64,000 nt of DNA from assembly GCA_024276495.1 (NCBI GenBank), contig JAJRXC010000020.1, forward strand, positions 1 through 64,000. Direction: 5' to 3'. Position numbers and translations under genes: made by a program. This stretch comes from Actinomycetes bacterium (GTDB lineage: Bacteria; Actinomycetota; Acidimicrobiia; Acidimicrobiales; Aldehydirespiratoraceae). Positions 1 through 9,301 of the stretch are shown here, in pieces. Numbering within the stretch: position 1 is the stretch's first letter; each line of letters begins with the position of its first letter. The notes under the pieces were generated by a model. The model did no database searches. It saw only the letters and a list, made by a program, of their open reading frames with translations, and was not told the DNA's origin.

Positions 1-583
1 CCCCCGGCGAGGTCATGTCGAGCAGGAAGAACGAGATCCCCTTGTGGGCCGGCGCGTCGGGATCGGTGCGAGCCATCAGGATGGCCCGATCCGCCACCCG
101 CGCGTTGCTGCTCCACACCTTTTGCCCGTTGACCACCCACTCGTCGCCATCGAGCCTCGCGGTCGTCGCCAACGAGGCCAGATCGCTGCCCGCGTCGGGC
201 TCGGAGAACAGCTGGCACCAAATGCGCTCGCCCGTCAGGATCAACCGGAGATGCTCGCCCTTTTGGGCATCGGTTCCGAACAACTGGATGGCCTGGCCGG
301 CCAGCACGAACCCGACCATGTTGATGAACGGCGGCACCGCGGCCCGGGCACACTCCTCGACCCAGATCGACTGGTGGTCCGCGGTCAATCCCTGGCCGCC
401 GAACGCGACGGGCCAGTGGATCCCGGTCCGCCCCTCGGCGAACAGCAGTTGCTGCCAGGCGACGGCGTCGTCGACCAGGCCGGAGGGAAGGATCGGGCCG
501 TAGTCGTCGGGGGCGTCGCCGCGGTGGGCGGCGAGCCACTCCACCACGTCGACGCGGAACTCCTCCAGATCGTCGTTGGTCAC
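1..583 (-). CDS. acyl-CoA dehydrogenase, N-terminal part (runs off the left edge)
   Basis: About 194 residues of an FAD-dependent acyl-CoA dehydrogenase are present; the C-terminal half lies beyond the left edge. The visible part covers the N-terminal helical domain (HWPVAFGGQGL, typical of the family) and the start of the beta domain (CQLFSEPDAGSDLASL, then KVWSSNARVAD and GISFFLLDM). The family oxidises acyl-CoA to enoyl-CoA and passes electrons to ETF. The GTG at 583 is chosen because a TGA lies in frame just upstream and it sits 22 bases after etfA. Co-orientation with etfB-etfA directly upstream suggests that this ETF is its electron acceptor. The catalytic base and the substrate cannot be judged from the fragment. 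Confidence 0.9.
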   Translation of the reverse strand, partial: MTNDDLEEFRVDVVEWLAAHRGDAPDDYGPILPSGLVDDAVAWQQLLFAEGRTGIHWPVAFGGQGLTADHQSIWVEECARAAVPPFINMVGFVLAGQAIQLFGTDAQKGEHLRLILTGERIWCQLFSEPDAGSDLASLATTARLDGDEWVVNGQKVWSSNARVADRAILMARTDPDAPAHKGISFFLLDMTSPG

Positions 584-605
584 GTCGGCACCGTAGACGA
601 GGCGC

Positions 606-1571
606 TCAGCCCCGGCGATGTCTCACCTCCTCGATGATCGCGGGGATCACCTCGTGGAGATCGGCGATGACCGCCCAGTCCGCCTTCGCGACCATGTTCG
701 CCTCCCGGTCGGTGTTGATCGCCAGGATGTGTTTGCTCGCCATCGCGCCGACCCAGTGCTGAACGGCACCCGAGATCCCCGACGCGATGTAGATCTCCGG
801 TGCGATGCGGGTGCCGGTCTGGCCGACCTGGTCCGAATGGGGCCGCCAGCCGAGGTTCGTGACCGCCCGCGAGCATCCGACGCGACCGCCGAGCAGCGCC
901 GCCAGCTCCTCCAGCGGGGCGAAACCCTCCTCGGAGCCGACGCCGCGTCCGCCGCCGCACACCACGTTCGCCGTCGACAACGTCACCCCGGCCTCCCCGA
1001 CGATCCGGTCGCGCACCATCGTGACCGCGTGGGTCTCGTTGAGCGCGGCGGTGAAGGGCCGGATCTCGGCGCGTCGCCCACCGGCCGGCGCCGCCGCGAG
1101 AGCGTGGACGGCGCACGTCAACAGGGCGACGTCGCCCTCGAGCGTGCAGTCCTCGAGCAGCGAGCCGCCCCACTGGAGTCGGGTCATCGACCAGGGGTCA
1201 CCCGGGGCGACGTCGAGGCAGTTGGTGGCCAGCGCGGTGTCGAGCCGGGCGGCGGCGTGGGCCATGACCTCGTTGCCGCGGTCCGATCCGCCCGCCAGCA
1301 CCGCGGCGGGGTCGAGTGCCTCGACCATCTGCGCGACCACCGAGCCGTGCGCGTCAGGGCCGTAGTCGACGAGGATCTCGTGGACGCAGGTGTGCACGGT
1401 CGCGGCCCCGTGTTCGGCTGCCGCCGCGACGAGGTCCCCGTCATCGGAGCCGACGAGGGCCGCCTCCATCGGTGCGCCCATCTTCGCGGCGAGGACCCGG
1501 CCGAAGGTGAGGGCTTCGCGGGTCGACTCGTCGAGCTCACCGCGGTCGTGGTCGAGGACGACGAGCAACAT
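606..1571 (-). CDS. etfA: electron transfer flavoprotein alpha subunit
   Basis: 321 residues, the usual EtfA length. The N-terminal nucleotide-binding-like half begins MLLVVLDHDRGELDEST. The C-terminal FAD domain carries the family signature: VVCGGGRGVG, then GGRVGCSRAVTNLGW, QVGQTGTRIAPEIYIASGIS, then HILAINTDREANM. EtfA binds FAD and, with EtfB, carries electrons from acyl-CoA and N-methylglycine dehydrogenases to ETF:quinone oxidoreductase. Its ATG overlaps the etfB stop by one base, and the acyl-CoA dehydrogenase follows 22 bases later, so the three are probably co-transcribed. No ETF:quinone oxidoreductase gene is in the window. Confidence 0.95.
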   Translation of the reverse strand: MLLVVLDHDRGELDESTREALTFGRVLAAKMGAPMEAALVGSDDGDLVAAAAEHGAATVHTCVHEILVDYGPDAHGSVVAQMVEALDPAAVLAGGSDRGNEVMAHAAARLDTALATNCLDVAPGDPWSMTRLQWGGSLLEDCTLEGDVALLTCAVHALAAAPAGGRRAEIRPFTAALNETHAVTMVRDRIVGEAGVTLSTANVVCGGGRGVGSEEGFAPLEELAALLGGRVGCSRAVTNLGWRPHSDQVGQTGTRIAPEIYIASGISGAVQHWVGAMASKHILAINTDREANMVAKADWAVIADLHEVIPAIIEEVRHRRG

Positions 1572-2332
1572 CAGAGCACGCCCAGCTCTGCGAACACGTC
1601 GACGACCGCCGCCGCGGCGTCCGGGCCCTCTCCGAGGATCACGGTCTCGGAGACCGCTTCGACCGGGCGATGGAGCCGCACCCGGGTCTGACCTCCCGGG
1701 TCGACGTCGGTGGTGAGGGCCCGGATCTCGAGCTTCTTCGACGCGAGCCGTCCCTTCATCGTCGGGTAGCGGGGAAGGTTCAGCCCCTCCCTCACTCCGA
1801 GCACGCAGGGTCGGGGCAGCTCGTACACCTCGAACCCCGCATCGATCGCCCGTCGCACGGTCACGACACCACCGGACACCTCGATGCCCTTGACCCCCTG
1901 CACGGTCGGACGCCCCAACGCCACCGCGACGCGGATGCCGACCTGGAATCCGCCCGAGTCCGCCGATTCGTTGCCGAAGAGGACCAGGTCGAACGGGTCG
2001 CCGCCCTCCAGCTCCCGGATCACGTCGGCGAGGGCCGCCGCGGTGCGCTGGGGGTCCCACGGCGCACCGTCGGTCTCGACGAGGACCGCATGGTCGGCGC
2101 CGACCGACGCGGCGTAGCGCAGCTGCTCCTCGGCCTCGCTCGGCCCGAGCGTCAGCACCGTCACCTCTCCGCCGTGTCGCTCCTTTTGGCGGATGGCCTC
2201 CTCGACCGCGCACTCCTCATGGGGGCTCGTCGTGAACCCGAGGTGGGCCGCGTCGACCTCGAGCCCGTCGTCGGTCACGTTGATCCTGGCCCCGGGTAGC
2301 GGCACCCGCTTGACACAAACCAGGATCTTCAT
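1571..2332 (-). CDS. etfB: electron transfer flavoprotein beta subunit
   Basis: 253 residues, starting MKILVCVKRVPLPG, the typical EtfB N-terminus. Internal family motifs include NPHEECAVEEA-like text (seen as SPHEECAVEEAIR), FGNESADSGGFQVG and KGRLASKKLEI. EtfB holds AMP and contacts the partner dehydrogenases. The ATG at 2332 is preceded by GGAGAGAAG, a good ribosome-binding site. An 18-bp palindrome (2350-2388) separates it from the upstream flavin dehydrogenase gene, itself a likely ETF client. First gene of the etfB-etfA-dehydrogenase set. Confidence 0.95.
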   Translation of the reverse strand: MKILVCVKRVPLPGARINVTDDGLEVDAAHLGFTTSPHEECAVEEAIRQKERHGGEVTVLTLGPSEAEEQLRYAASVGADHAVLVETDGAPWDPQRTAAALADVIRELEGGDPFDLVLFGNESADSGGFQVGIRVAVALGRPTVQGVKGIEVSGGVVTVRRAIDAGFEVYELPRPCVLGVREGLNLPRYPTMKGRLASKKLEIRALTTDVDPGGQTRVRLHRPVEAVSETVILGEGPDAAAAVVDVFAELGVL

Positions 2333-2349
2333 CGACTTCTCTCCGATCT

Positions 2350-2388
2350 CTGACGACCTGATCGCGCATGGCGCGATCAGGTCGTCAG
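2350..2388. terminator. perfect 18-bp inverted repeat with 3-base loop
   Basis: The left arm is CTGACGACCTGATCGCGC (2350-2367), the loop ATG, and the right arm (2371-2388) is its exact reverse complement. The stop codon of the upstream flavin dehydrogenase (2385-2387) lies inside the right arm, and etfB starts 18 bases further on. The stem is very stable, but no T-run follows on either strand. It could be an atypical terminator, an mRNA-processing or stabilising hairpin between two differently expressed genes, or a protein-binding site. Confidence 0.6.
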
Positions 2389-4943
2389 AAAAGCAGTTTG
2401 AGGCGGGTGTCGTCGGGATCGAAGACCGCGCCGGGGCCGACGACCTTCACCGGGAAGCGCTCGTTCATGTACATGACCTGGAGGTCGGTGCCGGCAGCGG
2501 CCAGCTCGGTGGGGACATAGCCCATCAGCAGATGGGCGCCGACCGAGGGGCCGAACCCGGCCGACGTGACCCGCGAGACCCGACCGCGGGAATCGACGAT
2601 CCGGTTGCCGGCCGGATCGAGGATCGGCTCGTTGCCCCCCATCATGTGACGGCGGCGACCCTGCGAATCCGTCTGATCCTCGACGGTGAGAGTGACGCAC
2701 TGCACTTCGGCGCCGGCCTCGCGAGCGGCCAGATAGGCGTCCTTGCCGATGAAGTCGGCCTCCTTGACCGTGGGGCGCGCCAGCCCCGCCTCGAGCGGGT
2801 TGTACTCGCTCTCGAGCTCGGCCCCCATGAGGCGATACCCCTTCTCGAGTCGCCCCGAGGTGCCGTAGACGCCGCCGCCGGTCGGGCGCAGGCCGTGGGC
2901 CGCACCGGCCTCCATGAGGGCGTCCCACAGCGCCGGTCCGTCGTCCCACGCCGCGTAGATCTCCCAGCCCGTGTCGCCGACATAGGAGATGCGGAACAGT
3001 CGACACGCCACGCCGGCCACGGTGGCATCGACGACCGAACCGTAGGGCGAGCCGCCGGGGCCGAGATCCTGATCGGTCAGTTGGCCGAGAACCGCCGGGG
3101 CGTTGGGTCCCCACAAGCCGAGGGTCGTGACGTTCCTCGTGATGTTCGAGAACGAGACCGAGCCGTCGACCGGCATGTGCTTGCGGACCCAGAACTCGTC
3201 GCGGCCACCGTCGAACACGCCGGTCACGATCCGGATCCGGTCACGTCCCAGCCGCATCATCGTCAGATCGGAGTGGAACCCGCCGTCGTGATTGAGCCAT
3301 GGCGTGTAGACCGAACGACCGATCGCGACATCGACCTTGTTGACCGCCAGCCGTTCGGCGAACTCGACCGCGCCGGGACCGGCGAGCTCGTAGATCTGAA
3401 ACGAGCTGAGGTCGACGAGACCACAGTTCTCCCTCAGGTTGAGATGTTCGCCGACGGTGATCGGACTCCACCAGCGGTTGTCCCATTCGACCTCCCGCTC
3501 GGCGAGGTCGTATCGGTCCACGAGGTCGGCGTTGGCCCGATACCACTGGGGCCGCTCCCAGACCCGGGCCTGGAAGAACTCGGCGTCCAAGGCGACCTGG
3601 CGGGATCGATACGGACTGTCGACGAGATGGCGCCGGTTCGTCCACTGCTCGGCAGGGTGCACGATCCCGTAGGTCTTGTTGAAGTGTTCCTCGGCTCGGG
3701 CCCAGATGTGTTCGTCGCTCTTCTCCTCGTCGTAGAAACGGGCGATGTCGGCCCCGTGCGGATCGATCACCCGCGGATAGCCGTAGGTCATCCATTCAGC
3801 GACGACCTGGGCCATGCCCGGCCCTTCCTTCACCCACACCGCCGCCGCGGACCAGAGGCCGGCGACATCAGGGATCTCGCCGAGGCACGGCATGGTGTCG
3901 GGGGTCAACGAGAGCAACCCGTTGATCGCGTACTTGATCTCCGCGTCGCCGAGCATGTCGATCAGCTCGATCGCCGTCTCCATCTGATCGTCGAAGTCGT
4001 CGGGGGTGAACGGCAGCTCGGTCGGCGACAGCGCCGCCTCGTCGTTCGAGGGAATGTCGTCCGGGTGAACCAGGATCGGACGATGCGCGTAGGAACCGAC
4101 CTCCATCGAACCGGCCGACTGACGCTCGTAGCAAAAGGTGTCCATGTCGCGAATGATCGGGAAGCCGATCTCGTTGTTGGTCTCGGCGAGGATGTCGATC
4201 GGACCGACGTCGGCCATCTGGTGCACCGCGGGCACGAGCGGGATGTGGGTGCCGGCCATCGCCGCGATCCGATTCGACCACACACCACAGGCGATCACGA
4301 CATGATCGGCCTCGATGGTTCCCCTGTCGGTCACCACGCCGGTGACGACCCGGCGGCCGTCGGGGCCGTCGCCGCCTTCGGTCGAGAGGTCCCGCACCTC
4401 GGTGTTGGCGAACACCTGACAGCCGGCCGTCTCGATGGCCTCCCGACGCATGACGGTGCCGGTCTCGAGCGAGTCCACGACGGACACGGTCGGACAGTGG
4501 AAGCCGCCGAGGATCACCTCCTCGTTGATGAACGGGACGAGCTCCTTCACCTCGGCCGGCGTGAGGAGGTGGGCTTCGATTCCCCAGGCGGTGGCCGACG
4601 TCATCCGGCGCGCCAGCTCGTCCATGCGTTCGGGTGTGCGGGCCACTTCGATCCCACCGGAGTCGACCGAGAGGTTCAGCGCCCGGTACTGCTCGGCGCT
4701 CTGCCGGCCCAGCAACGCCATCTCCTTGTTGTGATCGACGGGAAAGATGAAGTTCGAGGCGTGGCCGGTCGAGCCACCCGGATTGGGCAGCGGCCCCTTG
4801 TCGAGCAGGACGAGGTCCGTCCATCCGAGCCGGGCCAGGTGACCGACGAGGCAGTTGCCGACGATGCCGGCCCCGATGACGACCACTCGGGCGCGGGTGG
4901 GGAACGCGCGAGACGAAGCGGTGGAGGATGGTGGATCGTCCAC
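2385..4943 (-). CDS. FAD-dependent dimethylglycine/sarcosine dehydrogenase with C-terminal GcvT (folate) domain
   Basis: 852 residues in two parts. Residues about 18-390 are a DAO-type FAD oxidoreductase with the dinucleotide motif VVVIGAGIVG (G24, G26, G29) and GGSTGHASNF. H61 in that motif is where related enzymes attach FAD covalently. Residues about 430-852 are an FAD-oxidoreductase/GcvT aminomethyltransferase module, with GTSGRLEKGYRLMGAELES, NPLEAGL and DFIGKDAYLAARE. Such two-module enzymes demethylate dimethylglycine or sarcosine, pass electrons to ETF or oxygen, and load the one-carbon unit on THF. The GTG at 4943 has AAAGGA seven bases upstream. Adjacency to etfBA supports a dehydrogenase rather than an oxidase. 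The exact substrate is inferred. Confidence 0.85.
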   Translation of the reverse strand: MDDPPSSTASSRAFPTRARVVVIGAGIVGNCLVGHLARLGWTDLVLLDKGPLPNPGGSTGHASNFIFPVDHNKEMALLGRQSAEQYRALNLSVDSGGIEVARTPERMDELARRMTSATAWGIEAHLLTPAEVKELVPFINEEVILGGFHCPTVSVVDSLETGTVMRREAIETAGCQVFANTEVRDLSTEGGDGPDGRRVVTGVVTDRGTIEADHVVIACGVWSNRIAAMAGTHIPLVPAVHQMADVGPIDILAETNNEIGFPIIRDMDTFCYERQSAGSMEVGSYAHRPILVHPDDIPSNDEAALSPTELPFTPDDFDDQMETAIELIDMLGDAEIKYAINGLLSLTPDTMPCLGEIPDVAGLWSAAAVWVKEGPGMAQVVAEWMTYGYPRVIDPHGADIARFYDEEKSDEHIWARAEEHFNKTYGIVHPAEQWTNRRHLVDSPYRSRQVALDAEFFQARVWERPQWYRANADLVDRYDLAEREVEWDNRWWSPITVGEHLNLRENCGLVDLSSFQIYELAGPGAVEFAERLAVNKVDVAIGRSVYTPWLNHDGGFHSDLTMMRLGRDRIRIVTGVFDGGRDEFWVRKHMPVDGSVSFSNITRNVTTLGLWGPNAPAVLGQLTDQDLGPGGSPYGSVVDATVAGVACRLFRISYVGDTGWEIYAAWDDGPALWDALMEAGAAHGLRPTGGGVYGTSGRLEKGYRLMGAELESEYNPLEAGLARPTVKEADFIGKDAYLAAREAGAEVQCVTLTVEDQTDSQGRRRHMMGGNEPILDPAGNRIVDSRGRVSRVTSAGFGPSVGAHLLMGYVPTELAAAGTDLQVMYMNERFPVKVVGPGAVFDPDDTRLKLLF

Positions 4944-5005
4944 GTCGGATCCTTTGGTCGGCGAGGAGGAGGCTGGAACGCTCCCGTTGATATAGCAGCT
5001 CCGCC

Positions 5006-5026
5006 CCGGCGGGACCGGACCGCCGG
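5006..5026 (-). terminator. GC hairpin just after the desaturase stop
   Basis: CCGGCGG and CCGCCGG pair around a seven-base loop, starting six bases past the desaturase stop on the minus strand. No T-run follows. It is a weak candidate terminator between the desaturase and the flavin dehydrogenase gene. Confidence 0.35.
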
Positions 5027-5031
5027 CCGTG

Positions 5032-6090
5032 TCAGCCCGAGGGGTAACCCGACCACCGACCGGTGGTGAAGTCGTGCAGCTTGCACCGGCGCGTCGCCCT
5101 CCAGTAGTCGCGGACCCGGATCGGGCGCCGCCCCACCGTCTCGGGGAACGCCGCTTCGATCGCGTCGGCCGCCTCACCCAGGCGATAGCAGGGAATGGCC
5201 ATGTCGACGTGATGGGGCAGGTGGATCATGATCCAGTGAAAGGCGAGGTCCCACCCGGGCGGTCCGATGAGGATGGTCGTCCCTTCGACCTGGCCGCGAT
5301 ACCGATTCCACTCCCGCCGTGGCCACCAACGAATCTCGGGGGAGATGTGGTGGACGTGCACCACCCACCCGATGACCTGACAGAACACGAGGAAGGGCAC
5401 GACCACGACCTTGGCCCAGAGCCAGACACCGCTCGGGCCGGCCGCGACCACACTCGCGGCGAGGGTCGCGACGACGAAGACGCCCACGATCGACTGGTCG
5501 CGGCGAATCGGTCGGCGCCAGCGCGTCGGAGGGGTGAAACGAACCATCTTGTTCCACCAGACCTCACGCAGGTAGTACGCGCCGGCCCCGAAGAAGCTCC
5601 ATTCGAGCCGGTGTCGCGCCCGGGCCAGGAACCCGAGGCGCCGGTAGTCGTCCTCGCTCAGCGGATGCCAGACGAAGTCGATTCCCTGGCGGAGGGTGTG
5701 GCCGTGGTGGACCCGGTTGTGGCCGAACACCCACAGTTCGGTCGCGTGCAACGACGGCAACATGGTGAGGCGGGCAATGAAGGCGTTGAGGCGGGCGGAG
5801 TCGAACAGGGCCCGATGGGCGGCATCGTGACCGATCACGAAGAGGGCGCTGACCGCGAGTCCGGCGACGAGCCACAAGCCGACGACCGCCACGGGATGGT
5901 CGACGACGACGAGTCCCCAGACCGCGAGGCCGTAGATCAGGAGATCACGCCCGACGAGACCGAGCCCGCGCGATGTCGACCGTTGGTAGCAGTGGTCGGG
6001 GATCACGTCGAGCACGGCCCGTAGCCCCGTCGGGGGTTCTCGCGGCACGTCGGGCCGGTCGACGGTCTCCGGACCAGGTCGGTTGCTCAT
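5032..6090 (-). CDS. membrane fatty-acid desaturase family protein
   Basis: 352 residues. Histidine boxes of the integral-membrane di-iron desaturase/hydroxylase family are visible: HDAAH (88-92), HNRVHH (124-129), HVHH (245-248) and HLPHH (290-294), between hydrophobic stretches near 51-86 and 203-247. The family inserts double bonds or hydroxyls into acyl chains at the membrane using O2. The start MSNRPG at 6090 has GGAGG about 12 bases upstream. It is divergent from fhs across 187 bases. It could act on membrane lipids or carotenoids (the family includes CrtR-like hydroxylases); the substrate is not decided by sequence. Confidence 0.8.
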   Translation of the reverse strand: MSNRPGPETVDRPDVPREPPTGLRAVLDVIPDHCYQRSTSRGLGLVGRDLLIYGLAVWGLVVVDHPVAVVGLWLVAGLAVSALFVIGHDAAHRALFDSARLNAFIARLTMLPSLHATELWVFGHNRVHHGHTLRQGIDFVWHPLSEDDYRRLGFLARARHRLEWSFFGAGAYYLREVWWNKMVRFTPPTRWRRPIRRDQSIVGVFVVATLAASVVAAGPSGVWLWAKVVVVPFLVFCQVIGWVVHVHHISPEIRWWPRREWNRYRGQVEGTTILIGPPGWDLAFHWIMIHLPHHVDMAIPCYRLGEAADAIEAAFPETVGRRPIRVRDYWRATRRCKLHDFTTGRWSGYPSG

Positions 6091-6277
6091 CGGGCGCGGG
6101 CCACCTCCAGGGGACGTCGCCATTCGAGCGCGCCGACGACCTTCCGCCCAGGGACGAACGTCCCGACTCGACGACCCCACACCCACCGAAATCGAGCATC
6201 GTTCCACGATGCGGGACGACTCCGGTATGCGGAACCCGCCTGCTACATTGAGCCCAGCGCTCGGCCGAAGGGGTCAC

Positions 6278-7975
6278 ATGAGTCTTCCTTCCGATCTGGA
6301 CATCGCGAACGGCGCAAAACTCAAGCCACTCGACGACATCGCCGACGCCGCCGGAATCCCGACCGGCTGTCTGGAGCCCTACGGTGTCGGGGCCGCGAAG
6401 ATCTCGCTCGACGCCATTCCCCGGATGCGCCAGCGACCGCGAGCCAAGTACGTGGTGGTCTCCGCCATCACCCCCACGCCGCTCGGAGAGGGAAAGACGA
6501 CCACGGTGGTCGGCCTCGGCCAGGCCTTCCAGCACATCGGATCGTCGGCCACGATCGCCATTCGCCAACCCTCGATGGGCCCGACCTTCGGCATCAAGGG
6601 CGGCGCGGCCGGTGGGGGCCACAGCCAGGTCGTCCCGATGGAGCTCTTCAACCTCCACCTGACCGGTGACATGCACGCCGTCACGGCCGCGCACAACCTG
6701 TGCTCGGCGCTCCTCGACGCCCACCTCTACCACGGCAACGATCTCGGCTTCGATCCGCACAACATCACCTGGCGTCGAGTGCTCGACGTCAACGATCGCT
6801 CGCTGCGCAACGTCGTGATCGGGCTCGGTGGTCGACTCGACGGGATCCCCCGGGAGTCCGGGTTCGACATCACCGCGGCATCCGAGGTCATGGCCGCCCT
6901 GGCGCTGTGCACATCGCTGACCGATCTCCGGACCCGCCTCGGACGGATCGTGCTGGGGTACTCATCGGCCGGCACACCGATCACCGCCGAGGAGATCGGG
7001 GCCGCCGGATCGATGGCCGTGATCTTGAAAGAAGCCATCAAGCCGAACCTGATGCAGACCCTGGAGAACACGCCGGCCCTCGTCCACACGGGCCCGTTCG
7101 GCAACATCGCGACCGGCAACAGCTCGATCGTCGCCGACCAGATCGGCATCCACACCTCGGACTTCCTTTTGACCGAAGCCGGGTTCGGGGCCGACATGGG
7201 CGCCGAACGGTTCTTCAACATCAAGTGCCGCTACTCGGGCCTCGTCCCCGACGCCGCGGTGGTCGTCGCGACCGTGCGAGGGTTGAAGGCCCACTCGGGA
7301 AACCACAGGATCGTCGCCGGAAAGCCCCTCCCCGAGGCCCTGCTCGCCGAGAACCCCGACGAGGTGCACATGGGTGGCGAGAACCTGCGCAAGCAGCTCG
7401 AGAACATGTCCATCCACGGGGTCACACCGGTCGTGGCCATCAACGTGTTTCCCGACGACCATCGAGCCGACATCGACGCGATCCACGAGATCGCCGCCGA
7501 ATGCGGCGCCCGCGCCGCGGCCGCCACCCACTTCGCCGACGGCGGGCGGGGCGCGACCGATCTGGCCGAGACGATCAAGGAGGCCGCGGAGGAGAAATCC
7601 GACTTCGCCGTGCTCTACCCGGACGACGCATCGCTCAAGGAGAAGATCCACACCACCGCGACCCGCGTGTACGGCGCCGACGACGTGTCCTACAGCCGTC
7701 AGGCCGAGAAGCAGATCACGACCTACACCGATGCCGGTTTCGACACGCTTCCCGTCTGCATCGCGAAGACCCATCTCTCGATCAGCTCGGATCCGGCGCT
7801 CAAGGGCGCACCGACCGGCTGGACGCTGCCGGTTCGCGAGGTCCGTGCCTCGGTCGGTGCCGGCTTCGTCTACCCGATCTGTGGCGACATGCGAACCATG
7901 CCCGGCCTCGGACGGACCCCGGCGGCCCATGCCATCGACATCGACGCCGACGGCAACGTGATCAACCTGTCCTGA
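6278..7975 (+). CDS. fhs: formate-tetrahydrofolate ligase
   Basis: 565 residues, close to the usual 550-560. The ATP-binding loop TPTPLGEGKTT is at 65-75 and is followed by the family signature RQPSMGPTFGIKGGAAGGG. The enzyme joins formate to THF using ATP to give 10-formyl-THF. The start ATG at 6278 has GAAGGGG upstream; a TACATT box at 6244-6249 is a possible -10. The 3' end overlaps the convergent folC end by 14 bases. With folD, folC, serA and the GcvT-domain dehydrogenase nearby, it belongs to a folate one-carbon neighbourhood. Confidence 0.95.
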   Translation: MSLPSDLDIANGAKLKPLDDIADAAGIPTGCLEPYGVGAAKISLDAIPRMRQRPRAKYVVVSAITPTPLGEGKTTTVVGLGQAFQHIGSSATIAIRQPSMGPTFGIKGGAAGGGHSQVVPMELFNLHLTGDMHAVTAAHNLCSALLDAHLYHGNDLGFDPHNITWRRVLDVNDRSLRNVVIGLGGRLDGIPRESGFDITAASEVMAALALCTSLTDLRTRLGRIVLGYSSAGTPITAEEIGAAGSMAVILKEAIKPNLMQTLENTPALVHTGPFGNIATGNSSIVADQIGIHTSDFLLTEAGFGADMGAERFFNIKCRYSGLVPDAAVVVATVRGLKAHSGNHRIVAGKPLPEALLAENPDEVHMGGENLRKQLENMSIHGVTPVVAINVFPDDHRADIDAIHEIAAECGARAAAATHFADGGRGATDLAETIKEAAEEKSDFAVLYPDDASLKEKIHTTATRVYGADDVSYSRQAEKQITTYTDAGFDTLPVCIAKTHLSISSDPALKGAPTGWTLPVREVRASVGAGFVYPICGDMRTMPGLGRTPAAHAIDIDADGNVINLS

Positions 7976-9185
7976 ACGCGTCGCGCGCCGCGGCGAGGAT
8001 CAGAAACGACCCGGTGACGAGGATCGTCTCTCCCGGTCCGGTGAGATCGAGGGCCCGCCGAACCGCCGCGGCGACCGTCGGCGCCGCCTCGGCCGTCGCG
8101 CCCTGTCCGGTCACGGCGGCGGCGAGATCCGCCGCCGCGTGGCTGCGGGGGCCGTCGCCGGACCGGCCGAGCTCCGTCGCGACGACAGGGGCACCGAAGC
8201 CGGCCAGTCGCGCCGCGCACGAGCCGAGATCCTTCGACGCTCCGATGGCGGCCACGACCACCGACGGGGCGACGTCGGCGGCAACGGTGCGGGCGAGCGC
8301 CGAGAGCTTCACCGGGTTGTGGGCACCGTCGAGGACCATCCGGCGACCGTTTCGCTCGACCACCTCGTAGCGCCCCGGCGGGAGGTCGACGGGGACGGCG
8401 GGAACCGGCCGGCCGAGCATCGATGACAACCGCCGCGCCGCGACGTCGGTCGTCGCCTCGGCGTCGTCACGCCAGTCGCCGGGGTCCCCCGCCACCTCGT
8501 CGAGAACCAGCCCGTGTCGGCGGGCCGTCGCACGAACGACGGCTCGGACCGCAGGCTGCGTCTGACGGCCCAGCACCGCGCGCTCGCGTCCCTCGAACAC
8601 CGACACCTTCTCACCGGCGATCGCCTCCACGGTGGCACCGAGCACGTCGACGTGGTCCAGACCGATCTCGGTGACGATCGTGAGGGTGTCGGCCCGGTCG
8701 AGGACCGAGGTTGCGTCGAGCCGCCCACCGATGCCGGCCTCGGTGACGAGGACATCGACATCGTGACGGCGGCCGAGCTCCCACGACATCGCCGCCGTGA
8801 CCGCGAAGTAGGTCGGCGGCCGCCCGTGCCGGGCCTGCACCACCGCACACGCGCCGGCGACGGCATCGGCGGCCGCGAGCACATCGGGCCACGCGACGAG
8901 CTCGCCATCGAGCAGGAAGCGTTCTCGCACGTCATCGACATGCGGCGACTGGTGAGTGGCGACGGACGCGCCGGCCTCGACGAGCCGCCCGGTCAAGAAC
9001 GCGGCCACGGTTCCCTTGCCGGCCGTTCCGACGATGTGTACGGCCGGCGCATGGCGCTGCGGGTGCCCGAGGGCTTCGACGAGGTCACGGGCGAGCAGGA
9101 CGGCCGCGGCTCCTCTCGGCGCGTCGTCCACGACGAGCCCCGCGAGCCACGCCGCGAACTCAGACTCGTCACGAGGTGACGGCAT
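7962..9185 (-). CDS. folC: folylpolyglutamate synthase / dihydrofolate synthase
   Basis: 407 residues, Mur-ligase fold. The P-loop VGTAGKGTVA (52-61), ATHQSPHVDDVRER and TEAGIGGRLDATSVLD are characteristic FolC text; VLDGAHNP marks the C-terminal domain. It adds glutamate to folates, and in bacteria often also makes dihydrofolate from dihydropteroate. The start MPSPRDE at 9185 has GGAG about nine bases upstream (GAGGAGACTC). It is transcribed convergently with fhs (stops overlap) and divergently from serA. Confidence 0.92.
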   Translation of the reverse strand: MPSPRDESEFAAWLAGLVVDDAPRGAAAVLLARDLVEALGHPQRHAPAVHIVGTAGKGTVAAFLTGRLVEAGASVATHQSPHVDDVRERFLLDGELVAWPDVLAAADAVAGACAVVQARHGRPPTYFAVTAAMSWELGRRHDVDVLVTEAGIGGRLDATSVLDRADTLTIVTEIGLDHVDVLGATVEAIAGEKVSVFEGRERAVLGRQTQPAVRAVVRATARRHGLVLDEVAGDPGDWRDDAEATTDVAARRLSSMLGRPVPAVPVDLPPGRYEVVERNGRRMVLDGAHNPVKLSALARTVAADVAPSVVVAAIGASKDLGSCAARLAGFGAPVVATELGRSGDGPRSHAAADLAAAVTGQGATAEAAPTVAAAVRRALDLTGPGETILVTGSFLILAAARDAFRTG

Positions 9186-9199
9186 GGGGCAGAGTCTCC

Positions 9200-9229
9200 T
9201 CGACACATCGACGGAAGGGCCGGTAGAAT
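9200..9229 (+). promoter_or_regulatory. candidate promoter of serA
   Basis: TCGACA (9200-9205) and TAGAAT (9224-9229) are separated by 18 bases and resemble a housekeeping -35/-10 pair. They lie in the 116-base divergent gap upstream of serA and would give a leader of about 65 bases. Confidence 0.35.
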
Positions 9230-9301
9230 TTTCCGAGATACGGAACCGTTCCACGCTGCAGAACAGGGGTGTCGGGGCTCACGACCACCGACGCGTATGC
9301 C

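Noticed and set aside
2193-5069. Very long plus-strand open frame opposite the flavin dehydrogenase gene
   Set aside because: Its translation is rich in Arg, Gly, Asp and His and matches no family; it mirrors the codon bias of the real minus-strand gene. High-GC genomes produce such antisense frames.
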